Positions 1 through 7,442 of a DNA stretch of 64,000 nucleotides are shown here, piece by piece. The stretch lies in the NCBI GenBank assembly GCA_934162365.1, contig CAKPIK010000002.1:124001-188000 (forward strand), given 5' to 3'. Numbering within the stretch: position 1 is the stretch's first letter; the number at the start of each line of letters is the position of its first letter. Source of the DNA: an uncultured Clostridia bacterium (GTDB lineage Bacteria > Bacillota > Clostridia > TANB77 > CAG-508). The notes below the pieces were generated by a model. It ran no database searches. It worked only from the letters and a program-made list of their open reading frames with translations, and was not told the origin of the DNA. A program made the position numbers and the translations under genes.

Positions 1-336
1 ATTGATATGTGTGACTGTGTTCTTCCAACAAGAATAGCAAGAAATGGAACAGCAATGACCTGGCAAGGCAAAAAAGTTATACGTAATGCAACATATGAAA
101 GAGACTTTACAACTTTAGATGAAGAATGTGATTGTTATGCTTGTAAAAATTATACAAAAGCATATATTCATCATCTTATAAAAAATAAAGAAATATTAGG
201 TGTTAGACTACTTTCAATTCATAATTTAAGATTCTTGACTAAACTAATGGAAAGAGTTAGAATAGAAATAGAAAATGATAATTTACTAAACTTTAGAAAA
301 GATTTTTATAAAAAATATGGATATACGGAGGAATAA
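1..336 (+). CDS. tgt: queuine tRNA-ribosyltransferase, C-terminal part (5' end outside window)
   Basis: This is the last third of tRNA-guanine transglycosylase, which exchanges guanine-34 for the queuosine precursor in GUN-anticodon tRNAs. The reading frame is open to the first base of the window, so the start lies upstream. It opens with the family motif DCVLPTRIARNG and holds the zinc site CDCYACKNYTKAYIHH, in which three cysteines and a histidine bind the structural zinc. The C-terminal helix ends in YKKYGYTEE. The stop is followed at once by the next gene, whose ribosome site GGAGGA lies inside the end of tgt, so the two are co-transcribed. In related Clostridia yajC often follows tgt; it is not here. 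Identification is secure from the motifs. Confidence 0.95.
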   Translation: MDMCDCVLPTRIARNGTAMTWQGKKVIRNATYERDFTTLDEECDCYACKNYTKAYIHHLIKNKEILGVRLLSIHNLRFLTKLMERVRIEIENDNLLNFRKDFYKKYGYTEE

Positions 337-339
337 AGT

Positions 340-1839
340 ATGGGATGGAGTAGCGATGAGCAAACGCCAAAAAAAGAAGGAATGGATTTATCTTCAAAAA
401 TATTAATTGGTATAATATCATGTGTGTTATTAATAATATTAATAATTATTATATTATTAATAAATATAAAGAATACATCTTTTGATATAATTGTTGATGG
501 TAAAACAGCTACTACAACAAGCAAAGATAAATTAATTACAACAATTGATGATTTAACTTATTTAAATATAGAAGAATTTGCAAAACTTGTTAATTATGAA
601 TATCACGAAGGCGAGTACAAGTCATTTACTATATCAAAAGATAAATGTTATGTTCAGGGAACTGAAGAAACAGCAAGTTTCTATTTAAACGAGAATAAAG
701 TATGCAAATTACCAACAAATAAGCTTGAAGAAGATTATAGAGAGTATACAGTAAAAAATATAACTGAGAGTATAAACGATAAAATGTATGCACCTATAGA
801 GACAATACAATTAGCTTTTAATGTAGTTATAAAAGAAACTAATAATTCTTTAACAATATATACATTAGACAATTTAATTACAAGTTATGATAAAAAAGTT
901 AAAGATTGGGGATATACAGGCTTAGAAGATCAAACATTTGAAAATAAGAAATCTTTATTATATGGTTACCTAATAGTAAAAAAACAAGAAGGATTATATA
1001 AAACAATAAATATAGATAATACACAGGAGATAGTTTCAGATAAATATAGTTCAATAGAATTTTCTGAAAATACAAAAGAATTTTTTGTAACAAATAGTCT
1101 AGGACAAGTTGGAATAATTAACTTGGATGGAACAACAAAAATTGAACCAATATACAACTCAATTTCAGTTTTAGATAAAAACTCAGGTTTATATTTAGTA
1201 GATAAAGATAAAAAATATGGAGTTGTAAAAAGCGGAAATAAAACAGTTATCTATCCAGAATATGATAGTATAGGGCTAAACACAAAGAATAATATATTTA
1301 ATATAGAAAATCAATATATTATTTTAGATACGTTAATTCCTGTTTGCAAAAATAATAAATATGGAGCATTTGATAAAGAGGGAAACTTGATATTAAATGT
1401 AGAATATGATGAATTGGGTTGTACAGCCACAAATGTGGAGGTAAATGGAACTAAGAAAACAGTTGAACCTGTTCTTACAATACCAGAATGCAAAGGAATT
1501 GTTGTGAAAAAGGCAGAGAAATATGGATTAATAGATATAACAGGAAAAGAATTAGTACCAGTTGCAGTTGATAGTATTTATAGTATAACTACTAATAATA
1601 AAACAAACTATTTTATGCTTTATAATACACAAGAATTAAATATTATAAGTAGATTGATTGCAGCAGGATTATTAGAAGATAAAGTACAAACTGAAGATGA
1701 AACAACAAACAATACAGCGAATAATAATCAAAATACGACTAATAATGTACAAAATAATACAACAAATACTGCAACAGTTGAGGCAAGCAGTAGCAATTTG
1801 ATTACTAATAGTGTGAATTTAACAAATAGCATTAATTAA
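340..1839 (+). CDS. membrane-anchored WG-repeat protein
   Basis: A 499-residue protein with a short cytoplasmic head, one hydrophobic segment at about residues 20-42 and a long outside part. Residues 45-190 look like a copper-amine-oxidase-N-like domain. Residues about 200-440 hold five WG repeats with the recurring pattern KYGxxxxxGxxxxxPxYDxI, for example KYGAFDKEGNLILNVEYDEL. The tail (450-499) is low-complexity Asn/Thr. WG repeats are beta-rich surface modules of unknown ligand. It starts at ATG 340, 7 nt after GGAGGA, and is coupled to tgt. It sits where yajC is often found, but bears no similarity to YajC. Function unknown; the surface location is inferred. Confidence 0.8.
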   Translation: MGWSSDEQTPKKEGMDLSSKILIGIISCVLLIILIIIILLINIKNTSFDIIVDGKTATTTSKDKLITTIDDLTYLNIEEFAKLVNYEYHEGEYKSFTISKDKCYVQGTEETASFYLNENKVCKLPTNKLEEDYREYTVKNITESINDKMYAPIETIQLAFNVVIKETNNSLTIYTLDNLITSYDKKVKDWGYTGLEDQTFENKKSLLYGYLIVKKQEGLYKTINIDNTQEIVSDKYSSIEFSENTKEFFVTNSLGQVGIINLDGTTKIEPIYNSISVLDKNSGLYLVDKDKKYGVVKSGNKTVIYPEYDSIGLNTKNNIFNIENQYIILDTLIPVCKNNKYGAFDKEGNLILNVEYDELGCTATNVEVNGTKKTVEPVLTIPECKGIVVKKAEKYGLIDITGKELVPVAVDSIYSITTNNKTNYFMLYNTQELNIISRLIAAGLLEDKVQTEDETTNNTANNNQNTTNNVQNNTTNTATVEASSSNLITNSVNLTNSIN

Positions 1840-1860
1840 AAAATAATAAATAAATTCTAT

Positions 1861-1900
1861 CCCCTTAATATTAAGCATACAATATTAAGGGGGTATTTTT
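1861..1900 (+). terminator. hairpin that also contains the ribosome site of the next gene
   Basis: CCCCTTAATATT (1861-1872) pairs perfectly with AATATTAAGGGG (1881-1892) around an 8-nt loop and is followed by G-TATTTTT. It fits an intrinsic terminator for the WG-repeat gene. The 3' arm AAGGGGG is also the only Shine-Dalgarno sequence for ATG 1901, so any transcript that reads through would have its ribosome site masked. Confidence 0.75.
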
Positions 1901-2290
1901 ATGAATAACGTTGTAACAGAAACAAGCAGTGATAATAATTTAATAAAAATTTTTAAAGGTTTAATATGCTCTTTTATAATTACTTTAGTTAGTATTCTTA
2001 TATTTTCAATTATTTTAACGTATACAAATATTTCTGAAAGTGTTATACCGGTTGTCATTATAATTTTAACATTCATAAGTATTTTAATAGGAAGTATGCT
2101 TAGTACTAAAAGTATAAATAAAAATGGAATGATGAATGGAGCAATAATAGGAGGAACATATGTAATTTTATTATATTTAATATCTAGTTTGTTAAATACT
2201 GGTTTCGCTCTTAATATTTATACAATTATAATGATAATATCAGGAATTATATCTGGAATTATAGGTGGAATACTGGGAGTAAATACATAA
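1901..2290 (+). CDS. TIGR04086 family membrane protein
   Basis: A 129-residue integral membrane protein with four hydrophobic helices at about residues 17-42, 47-67, 75-98 and 104-127. The third to fourth helix region is Gly-rich (GAIIGGTYVILLY, then SGIISGIIGGILG), as in the TIGR04086 family of small Clostridia membrane proteins, which are commonly encoded close to tgt and yajC. The position two genes after tgt supports the assignment. No function is established for the family. Start ATG 1901 has its ribosome site AAGGGGG at 1887-1893, within the preceding hairpin. Confidence 0.7.
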   Translation: MNNVVTETSSDNNLIKIFKGLICSFIITLVSILIFSIILTYTNISESVIPVVIIILTFISILIGSMLSTKSINKNGMMNGAIIGGTYVILLYLISSLLNTGFALNIYTIIMIISGIISGIIGGILGVNT

Positions 2291-2301
2291 AAATGAAACA
2301 A

Positions 2302-2331
2302 AAAAGAACAGACAGAAATGTCTGTTCTTTT
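2302..2331. terminator. bidirectional terminator
   Basis: AAAAGAACAGACA and TGTCTGTTCTTTT form a perfect 13-bp stem with a GAAA loop, with T runs on both strands. It separates the converging genes ending at 2290 and 2344. Confidence 0.9.
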
Positions 2332-2343
2332 AATATTTGGTTA

Positions 2344-3243
2344 TTATTTATTATCTTTCATAATTTCTTTAATTGAACCCAAACTACTTAAAGTAGATGT
2401 TGCTTCAAATGGAATAAATACTTTGTTTGCTTCTCCATTTGCTATTTCTTTTAAAGCTTCTAAAGATTTTAATTGAACTATTTTTTCATCTGGTTTAGCA
2501 GCTTTTAAAGCACCATAAACTAATTCGATTTCTTTAGCTCTAGCATCAGCTACTTTTTTAATAGCATCAGCTTCACCAGTTGCACGAGTTATTTTTGATT
2601 CTTTATCAGCTTCAGCTTGTAATATTGCAGCAGCTTTTTGACCTTCAGCAATTGTTATAGCAGATTGTCTTTCACCTTCAGCTTGAAGGATTAAAGCTCT
2701 TTTATTTCTTTCTGCATTCATTTGCTTTTCCATTGCATCTCTAATATCAGCAGGTGGAGTAATATCTTTTATTTCAACTCTATCAACCTTGCATCCCCAT
2801 TGATCGGTTGCTTCATCTAATATAACTCTTAATTGATCATTAATTGCATCTCTTGAACTAAATGTTTGGTCTAAATCCATTTTACCAACTATATCACGGA
2901 TAGTAGTTATAGCTAAATATTCAATACCTTTCTTTAAAGATTGGATTTCGTAAACAGCTTTTGCTGGATCTGTAATTTTATAGAATACAACAGTATCTAT
3001 AGTAATTGTAACGTTATCTTGTGTAATAACTCCTTGTGGTGGAACATCCATAGTTTGTTGTTTTAAACTAACAACTGAACGAACTGTATCAACAAAAGGA
3101 AGTATTATTGTAAGACCTGCATCGGCAACTTTATAAAATTTACCTAATCTTTCTATAATATACACTTCAGATTGTTTTACAATTTTAATTGATTTAAATG
3201 CTATAATTGCAATAATGATTAATAAAATTATTAAAAATGTCAT
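2344..3243 (-). CDS. qmcA: SPFH/band 7 membrane protease-subunit-like protein
   Basis: A 299-residue stomatin/prohibitin-family protein (QmcA type). One N-terminal membrane helix (residues 2-18) is followed by the band 7 domain (about 20-180, with GLTIILPFVDTVRSV and the conserved DITPPADIRDAM) and an Ala/Glu/Lys coiled coil (180-265), which drives oligomerisation. Members form membrane microdomain rings and act with NfeD partners. The partner gene lies directly upstream (3306-3725, same strand), the usual qmcA-nfeD pairing. The start ATG at 3243 has AGGAGG just upstream. A role in membrane organisation is known for the family; the exact role here is inferred. Confidence 0.92.
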   Translation of the reverse strand: MTFLIILLIIIAIIAFKSIKIVKQSEVYIIERLGKFYKVADAGLTIILPFVDTVRSVVSLKQQTMDVPPQGVITQDNVTITIDTVVFYKITDPAKAVYEIQSLKKGIEYLAITTIRDIVGKMDLDQTFSSRDAINDQLRVILDEATDQWGCKVDRVEIKDITPPADIRDAMEKQMNAERNKRALILQAEGERQSAITIAEGQKAAAILQAEADKESKITRATGEADAIKKVADARAKEIELVYGALKAAKPDEKIVQLKSLEALKEIANGEANKVFIPFEATSTLSSLGSIKEIMKDNK

Positions 3244-3305
3244 TTTATTATCCTCCTAATAAATTATATATATTGTTGTAGGGAATAATCCCTAATATTA
3301 AAAAC

Positions 3306-3725
3306 TTATTTTACTATGGCTTTTACACCATTTATTTCTATAACTTCAACTTCAGTACCTTTTTCTATTTTTACATCGTTAGCACTTTTGGCAGACCATA
3401 CTTCAGTTCCGACTTTTACTTGTCCTTCGCCAGATTCTGGATTTATATCTTTAATTACTAATCCTTTTTTACCAATAATAGAATAAGCATTAGTTTTAAT
3501 ATTCTCATCATTTTTAGAAATTTTATTTGCGAACTTTCTAGTGAAAAAAATTAATATTGTAGAAGATACAACAAATGCTGTCATTTGGATTGCAATATTA
3601 GTAGTAAACAAGCTAACTATCATAGCAATTAAAGCTCCAATACCAAACCAAAAAACTAAGAAGCCAACTGTAGCGATTTCAATAATAAAACAAAAACCTG
3701 CAATTATAATCCAAGTTTGCCACAT
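3306..3725 (-). CDS. NfeD family membrane protein
   Basis: About 139 residues: three hydrophobic helices (roughly residues 3-22, 27-45, 47-66) followed by an NfeD-type OB-fold (about 85-139) with GKKGLVIKDINPESGEGQVKVG cut here to the pattern GKKGLV then GEGQVKVG, W, and a final VEVIEINGVKAIVK. Short NfeD proteins lack the ClpP-like protease domain and partner SPFH proteins. The start chosen is ATG at 3725 (MWQTW), with AGGAGG at 3735-3740; a longer reading from a codon at 3755 would place that ribosome site inside the gene. First gene of the pair with the SPFH protein. Confidence 0.88.
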   Translation of the reverse strand: MWQTWIIIAGFCFIIEIATVGFLVFWFGIGALIAMIVSLFTTNIAIQMTAFVVSSTILIFFTRKFANKISKNDENIKTNAYSIIGKKGLVIKDINPESGEGQVKVGTEVWSAKSANDVKIEKGTEVEVIEINGVKAIVK

Positions 3726-3759
3726 AGTGATATACCTCCTAAATTTAACTAACACAATA

Positions 3760-3768
3760 ATTATACCA
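3760..3768 (-). promoter_or_regulatory. extended -10 promoter for nfeD-qmcA
   Basis: On the minus strand TGG-TATAAT gives a TGn extended -10 about 35 nt upstream of ATG 3725. A clear -35 is absent, as is common for extended -10 promoters. Confidence 0.5.
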
Positions 3769-3853
3769 TAATAAGGTCTATAAATAAATAATTTTGGAGA
3801 AAAAAATAAAAAATATTTGCTAAATATACTATTAAAAATAAAGAATCATATTC

Positions 3854-3860
3854 TGTCGAA
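3854..3860 (+). promoter_or_regulatory. Spo0A box upstream of spoIIA
   Basis: TGTCGAA is an exact match to the Spo0A-binding heptamer. It lies 39 nt upstream of the -35 of the spoIIA promoter, in the right place for activation by phosphorylated Spo0A, which switches on spoIIA in known spore formers. A weaker reverse-orientation candidate, TTCGCTA, follows at about 3873. Confidence 0.7.
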
Positions 3861-3899
3861 AACTTCTCATAATTCGCTAAAACTTCCCAACTTTTACTC

Positions 3900-3928
3900 T
3901 TGGAAAAAATTACCAATTAATATATAAT
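3900..3928 (+). promoter_or_regulatory. sigma-A-type promoter of the spoIIA operon
   Basis: TTGGAA (3900-3905), a 17-nt spacer and TATAAT (3923-3928) lie 30 nt before the spoIIAA start. This is a vegetative-type promoter; spoIIA in Bacillus subtilis uses sigma-H. No clear sigma-H pair (AGGA and GAAT at the right spacing) is seen. Confidence 0.6.
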
Positions 3929-3957
3929 CTATAAAAACAACAAAGGAGGGTAAAATT

Positions 3958-4278
3958 TTGGAAATTAACTATATAAAAGAGGACAAGACCCTAGTTCTAA
4001 AATTAACAGAAGAATTAGACCACCATGTGGTAGAAAAAATAAGGAGGAAAGCGGATTATGAAATGGAAAGATATATTCCAAGAAAAGTTATATTTGATTT
4101 TAATAATGTTTCTTTTATGGACAGCGCAGGAATAGGATTAATATTAGGAAGGTATAGAAATATTACAGCTTTGGGAGGCAAATTGGAAATAATAAATGCT
4201 AGTGAATCAGTTAATAAAATATTAAAAATGAGTGGAGTAACAAGATTAATAAGTATAAATAAGGAGGAATGTGCGTAA
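3958..4278 (+). CDS. spoIIAA: anti-sigma F factor antagonist SpoIIAA
   Basis: A 106-residue STAS-domain protein. When dephosphorylated it binds SpoIIAB and frees sigma F in the forespore. The phosphorylation site is Ser56 in FMDSAGIGLILGRY, which corresponds to Ser58 of the Bacillus protein. It starts at TTG 3958, with AAAGGAGGG at 3942-3950 giving normal spacing; no ATG fits. It ends at 4278 and the next ATG follows without a gap, so spoIIAB is translationally coupled. First gene of the spoIIA operon, behind a Spo0A box. Confidence 0.97.
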   Translation: MEINYIKEDKTLVLKLTEELDHHVVEKIRRKADYEMERYIPRKVIFDFNNVSFMDSAGIGLILGRYRNITALGGKLEIINASESVNKILKMSGVTRLISINKEECA

Positions 4279-4755
4279 ATGTTAACAAAGTACGATAATG
4301 AAATGAAATTAGAATTTATAAGTAAATCATCTAATGAAGCATTTGCAAGAATTGCTGTGGCAGCATTTGTATCACAATTAGATCCAACAATTGAAGAAAT
4401 ATCAGATATAAAAACTGCAGTATCAGAAGCTGTAACAAATTCAATAATTCATGGATATGAGGATACAACTGGAATTATAAAACTTCACTGCATGATAAAA
4501 GATAATGAGATTATAATTGAAATTTCAGATACTGGTGTTGGAATTGAGGATATAAATATAGCCAAAGAACCTTTATATACTTCAAAACCAAATTTAGAAA
4601 GAAGCGGAATGGGATTTACCATAATGCAAAGTTTTATGGATGAGTTAAACGTTGAATCTGTAATGAATTTGGGCACAAAAATAACAATGAAGAAGAAAAT
4701 AAAACAAAATATAAGTAGAAACAATAGTCAAGATAATATATGTATAACTGCCTAA
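4279..4755 (+). CDS. spoIIAB: anti-sigma F factor / serine kinase SpoIIAB
   Basis: A 158-residue GHKL-type ATPase that holds sigma F inactive and phosphorylates SpoIIAA. The N box (EAVTNSIIHGYE, about 50-61), the G1 box (DTGVGIED) and the G2 box (RSGMGFTIMQ) are all intact. It is about 12 residues longer than the Bacillus protein because of a polar Asn/Ser-rich tail. ATG 4279 directly abuts the spoIIAA stop; the ribosome site AAGGAGG lies inside the end of spoIIAA. Partners in the same operon are SpoIIAA and SigF. Confidence 0.97.
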   Translation: MLTKYDNEMKLEFISKSSNEAFARIAVAAFVSQLDPTIEEISDIKTAVSEAVTNSIIHGYEDTTGIIKLHCMIKDNEIIIEISDTGVGIEDINIAKEPLYTSKPNLERSGMGFTIMQSFMDELNVESVMNLGTKITMKKKIKQNISRNNSQDNICITA

Positions 4756-4767
4756 AAAGGAGTACAT

Positions 4768-5490
4768 ATGTATAGTAACAATATAAAATATATAAAGCTT
4801 GCTCAAGAAAATAATGAGGAGGCTATGGAATACTTAGTTAAAAATAATTCTGGACTTGTTTGGAATATTGTTAAAAGATTTTCTGGAAGAGGTTATGAAC
4901 TAGAAGACCTGTATCAAATAGGAAGCATAGGTTTAATAAAAGCAATAAAAAGATTTGATATAGATTTAGAGGTTCAACTTTCTACATATGCGGTTCCATA
5001 CATAATGGGAGAAATAAAAAGGTTTATAAGAGATGATGGAATAATAAAGGTAAGTAGGCAAACAAAAGAACTAGCAGTAAAAATAAAGCAAATACAAAAT
5101 GAATATATGAGTAAATATTCTGAAGAAATATCAATAATGCAGATTTCAAAAATATTAAAAGTTCCCAAAGAGGAAATCGCAGCTGCAATAGAGTCATGTA
5201 ATAGTGTTAATTCAATTTATAGTGTTGAAGGTGCAGATTCAGACGATAGAATGATAATTGAAAAAATTGCAGATAATAAAAATGAATATAATAATTTAGT
5301 TGATAAAATAACATTAAGTGAAATAATAAATAAATTAGATGAAAAAGAAAAAAAGGTTATACTTCTTAGATTCTATAAAGAGCAAACGCAAAGTCAGGTA
5401 GGAAAAATACTTGGAATAACACAAGTACAAGTCTCAAGAATAGAAAAAAGAGTATTGGAAAAAATGAAACTTAAATTGGAGGCAGTATGA
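4768..5490 (+). CDS. sigF: RNA polymerase sporulation sigma factor SigF
   Basis: A 240-residue sigma-70 family factor with regions 2 (QIGSIGLIKAIKRFD, then STYAVPYIMGEIKRFIRDDG), 3 and 4 (LRFYKEQTQSQVGKILGITQ helix-turn-helix). Operon position after spoIIAB identifies it as SigF and not SigG. It directs the early forespore programme, including spoIIQ at 6549, which carries a matching promoter. The ribosome site AAGGAG lies 12 nt before ATG 4768. The stop TGA shares bases with the spoIID start (ATGA), a very unusual downstream neighbour for sigF. Confidence 0.96.
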   Translation: MYSNNIKYIKLAQENNEEAMEYLVKNNSGLVWNIVKRFSGRGYELEDLYQIGSIGLIKAIKRFDIDLEVQLSTYAVPYIMGEIKRFIRDDGIIKVSRQTKELAVKIKQIQNEYMSKYSEEISIMQISKILKVPKEEIAAAIESCNSVNSIYSVEGADSDDRMIIEKIADNKNEYNNLVDKITLSEIINKLDEKEKKVILLRFYKEQTQSQVGKILGITQVQVSRIEKRVLEKMKLKLEAV

Positions 5491-6485
5491 GAAAGACAAT
5501 TTATTTAATAATATGCTTAATGTTATTAATTTTTTTAATTCCGTTAATTTTTACAAATAGACGTGTTACTGAAACTTCTCAAATTACAAATAAAAATAAG
5601 ATAAGTCTTGAAAAAACAATAGACTATGATTATAGTAAATTCTCAACTATTAAGTTACTTCATAAAGATAGTAATGAAGTAGAAGAAGTAAAGTTGGATG
5701 ATTATATTGCTTGTGTGGTATCTGCCGAAATGCCAGTAAGTTATGATATAGAAGCATTAAAAGCTCAGGCAATAGTTGCAAGAACATATACAATATATAA
5801 AATAACCACTTCAAAAAAACATGAACAAGCAGACATTTGTGATAAAAGCACTTGCTGTCAAGCATGGATCTCAAAAGAAAATAGACTAAAAAAGTGGAAA
5901 GAGGATGTTGCAAACGAAAATTGGAATAAAATTATAAAAGCTGTAAACGAGACTGCAGGAAAAATAATAACATATAATGGAAAACCAATTAATGCTTTTT
6001 TTCATGCAAATAGTGGAGGAAAAACAGAAGTACCTTTTTATGTTTGGGGAGGAAGCGGATATCCATATTTGCAAGTTGTAGAAACAGCAGGAGAAGATGC
6101 ATATTCACAATATAGTTCAGAAGCAACATTTACAAAAGAAGAATTAGAAAAGAAAATAAAAGAAAAACACGAAGACTTTGAAATCAACTTAGAAGAAGAA
6201 AATTGTATAGAAATAAAAGAAAGAGACAAAAGTGATAGAGTTGTAACTGTAAAAATAGGAAATCTTAATTTATCTGGAGTAGAAACCAGAACCTTATTGG
6301 GATTAAGATCTGCAAACTTTACAGTAGATATTTCAAAAGACAAAGTAAGCTTTAAAGTAATAGGATATGGACATGGAGTTGGAATGAGTCAAACTGGTGC
6401 AGATGCACTTGCAAAACAAGGAAAAAATTGCGAAGAAATAATAAAACACTTTTACTCAGGCGTTGAAATAAAAGATAAATTATAA
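5487..6485 (+). CDS. spoIID: stage II sporulation protein D (engulfment transglycosylase)
   Basis: A 332-residue protein with an N-terminal membrane anchor (about 4-22) and a SpoIID lytic transglycosylase domain. Landmarks are the catalytic glutamate in VVSAEMP, the substrate motif LKAQAIVARTYT, the zinc/cysteine loop DICDKSTCCQAW and the final GHGVGMSQTGADALA. It degrades glycan strands in the mother cell during engulfment together with SpoIIM and SpoIIP. Its ATG overlaps the sigF stop (ATGA), so it is translated from the spoIIA message unless it also has an internal sigma-E promoter, which I could not identify. In Bacillus it is a separate sigma-E gene. Confidence 0.96.
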   Translation: MRKTIYLIICLMLLIFLIPLIFTNRRVTETSQITNKNKISLEKTIDYDYSKFSTIKLLHKDSNEVEEVKLDDYIACVVSAEMPVSYDIEALKAQAIVARTYTIYKITTSKKHEQADICDKSTCCQAWISKENRLKKWKEDVANENWNKIIKAVNETAGKIITYNGKPINAFFHANSGGKTEVPFYVWGGSGYPYLQVVETAGEDAYSQYSSEATFTKEELEKKIKEKHEDFEINLEEENCIEIKERDKSDRVVTVKIGNLNLSGVETRTLLGLRSANFTVDISKDKVSFKVIGYGHGVGMSQTGADALAKQGKNCEEIIKHFYSGVEIKDKL

Positions 6486-6490
6486 TTTTT

Positions 6491-6519
6491 GTATAAATTT
6501 TCATAAAAAGGAAATACTT
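6491..6519 (+). promoter_or_regulatory. sigma-F-type promoter of spoIIQ
   Basis: GTATA (6491-6495), 14 nt, then GGAAATACTT (6510-6519). Both parts fit the published sigma-F pattern GYWTA and GGnRAnAnTW fully. It lies 30 nt upstream of the spoIIQ start, and spoIIQ is a known sigma-F gene. The match is by eye. Confidence 0.7.
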
Positions 6520-6548
6520 TTATTAAATAATTCACTATGGAGGTTTTT

Positions 6549-7322
6549 ATGAGAAGAGAGAATAGAAAAAATAGAGCAAATTCCAATATGTCAATTTATA
6601 TTACAGGAGGAGTTCTAGTACTTGCAATAGCTGCATTTATTATAACTTTTGTTGTTTATTCAAATAAATTAGATTCTGATTCATATGGACTTGATTCAGA
6701 ATATTTAGCACAATATACAAATCAAAATACTAATATAACATCAGAAAATACAACAACAGCAAGTTCTAGTATAGGTAAAACAATTGAAGAATCAAAAAAT
6801 AGTTTAACTAATAATACAGAAACAAAAGATATTAAAGAAGATAATAAAGTAGAAGAAATAGTAAAAAATGAAGATAAAAAAGAAACATCAAAAACAAATA
6901 CAAAAAAAGATCCGGTTTTTAGTAAACCTATTGAAGGAGATATTTCAAAAGAATTTGCAAAAGATAACTTAGTTTATTCAGAAACTTTAAAAGAATGGAC
7001 TGTACATTTAGGAGTGGATATAAAGGCTGAAAAAGCAACAATAGTAAAAGCAGCAGCTGATGGAAAAGTTAAATATATAAAAAATGATCCAAGGTATGGA
7101 CTTTCTATAATAATAGAACACTCAAATGGATTCCAAACTTTATATGCAAACTTGCTTACAACAGAATTTGTGTCAGAGGGTGAAGAAGTAAAAGCAGGAC
7201 AAACAATAGCAACAATAGGCGAAAGTGGAGTATATGAAATTGTAGATGAACCACATTTACACTTTGAATTAATAAAAGATAATGAAAATATAAATCCAGC
7301 AGATTATATAAAATTTGAATAA
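6549..7322 (+). CDS. spoIIQ: SpoIIQ-type M23 (LytM) forespore protein
   Basis: A 257-residue protein with one membrane helix (about 15-36), a polar Asn/Thr/Lys-rich linker and a LytM domain (about 120-255). The zinc-binding motifs HxxxD (HLGVD) and HxH (HLHFEL) are both present, as in clostridial SpoIIQ and unlike Bacillus SpoIIQ, which lost a ligand. SpoIIQ spans the forespore membrane and docks with mother-cell SpoIIIAH (55908-56528). The start is ATG 6549; the ATG at 6537 would put the GGAGG ribosome site (6539-6543) inside the gene. The order spoIID-spoIIQ is typical of Clostridia. Confidence 0.9.
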   Translation: MRRENRKNRANSNMSIYITGGVLVLAIAAFIITFVVYSNKLDSDSYGLDSEYLAQYTNQNTNITSENTTTASSSIGKTIEESKNSLTNNTETKDIKEDNKVEEIVKNEDKKETSKTNTKKDPVFSKPIEGDISKEFAKDNLVYSETLKEWTVHLGVDIKAEKATIVKAAADGKVKYIKNDPRYGLSIIIEHSNGFQTLYANLLTTEFVSEGEEVKAGQTIATIGESGVYEIVDEPHLHFELIKDNENINPADYIKFE

Positions 7323-7340
7323 TTATGATATGTTGTAAGA

Positions 7341-7372
7341 AAGAGAAGACACTTTTTGTGTCTTCTTTTTCT
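7341..7372 (+). terminator. intrinsic terminator after spoIIQ
   Basis: AGAAGACAC and GTGTCTTCT form a 9-bp stem with a TTTTT loop, followed by TTTTCTT. Confidence 0.85.
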
Positions 7373-7389
7373 TATATTAAAAAGCAATA

Positions 7390-7418
7390 TTGACATATAC
7401 AAACTTTTGTTTTATAAT
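7390..7418 (+). promoter_or_regulatory. sigma-A promoter of uvrA
   Basis: TTGACA (7390-7395), 17 nt, TATAAT (7413-7418): a perfect consensus promoter 24 nt before the uvrA ATG. No LexA-like palindrome was recognised nearby. Confidence 0.85.
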
Positions 7419-7442
7419 ATCATATGTCGATGGGGGAATATT

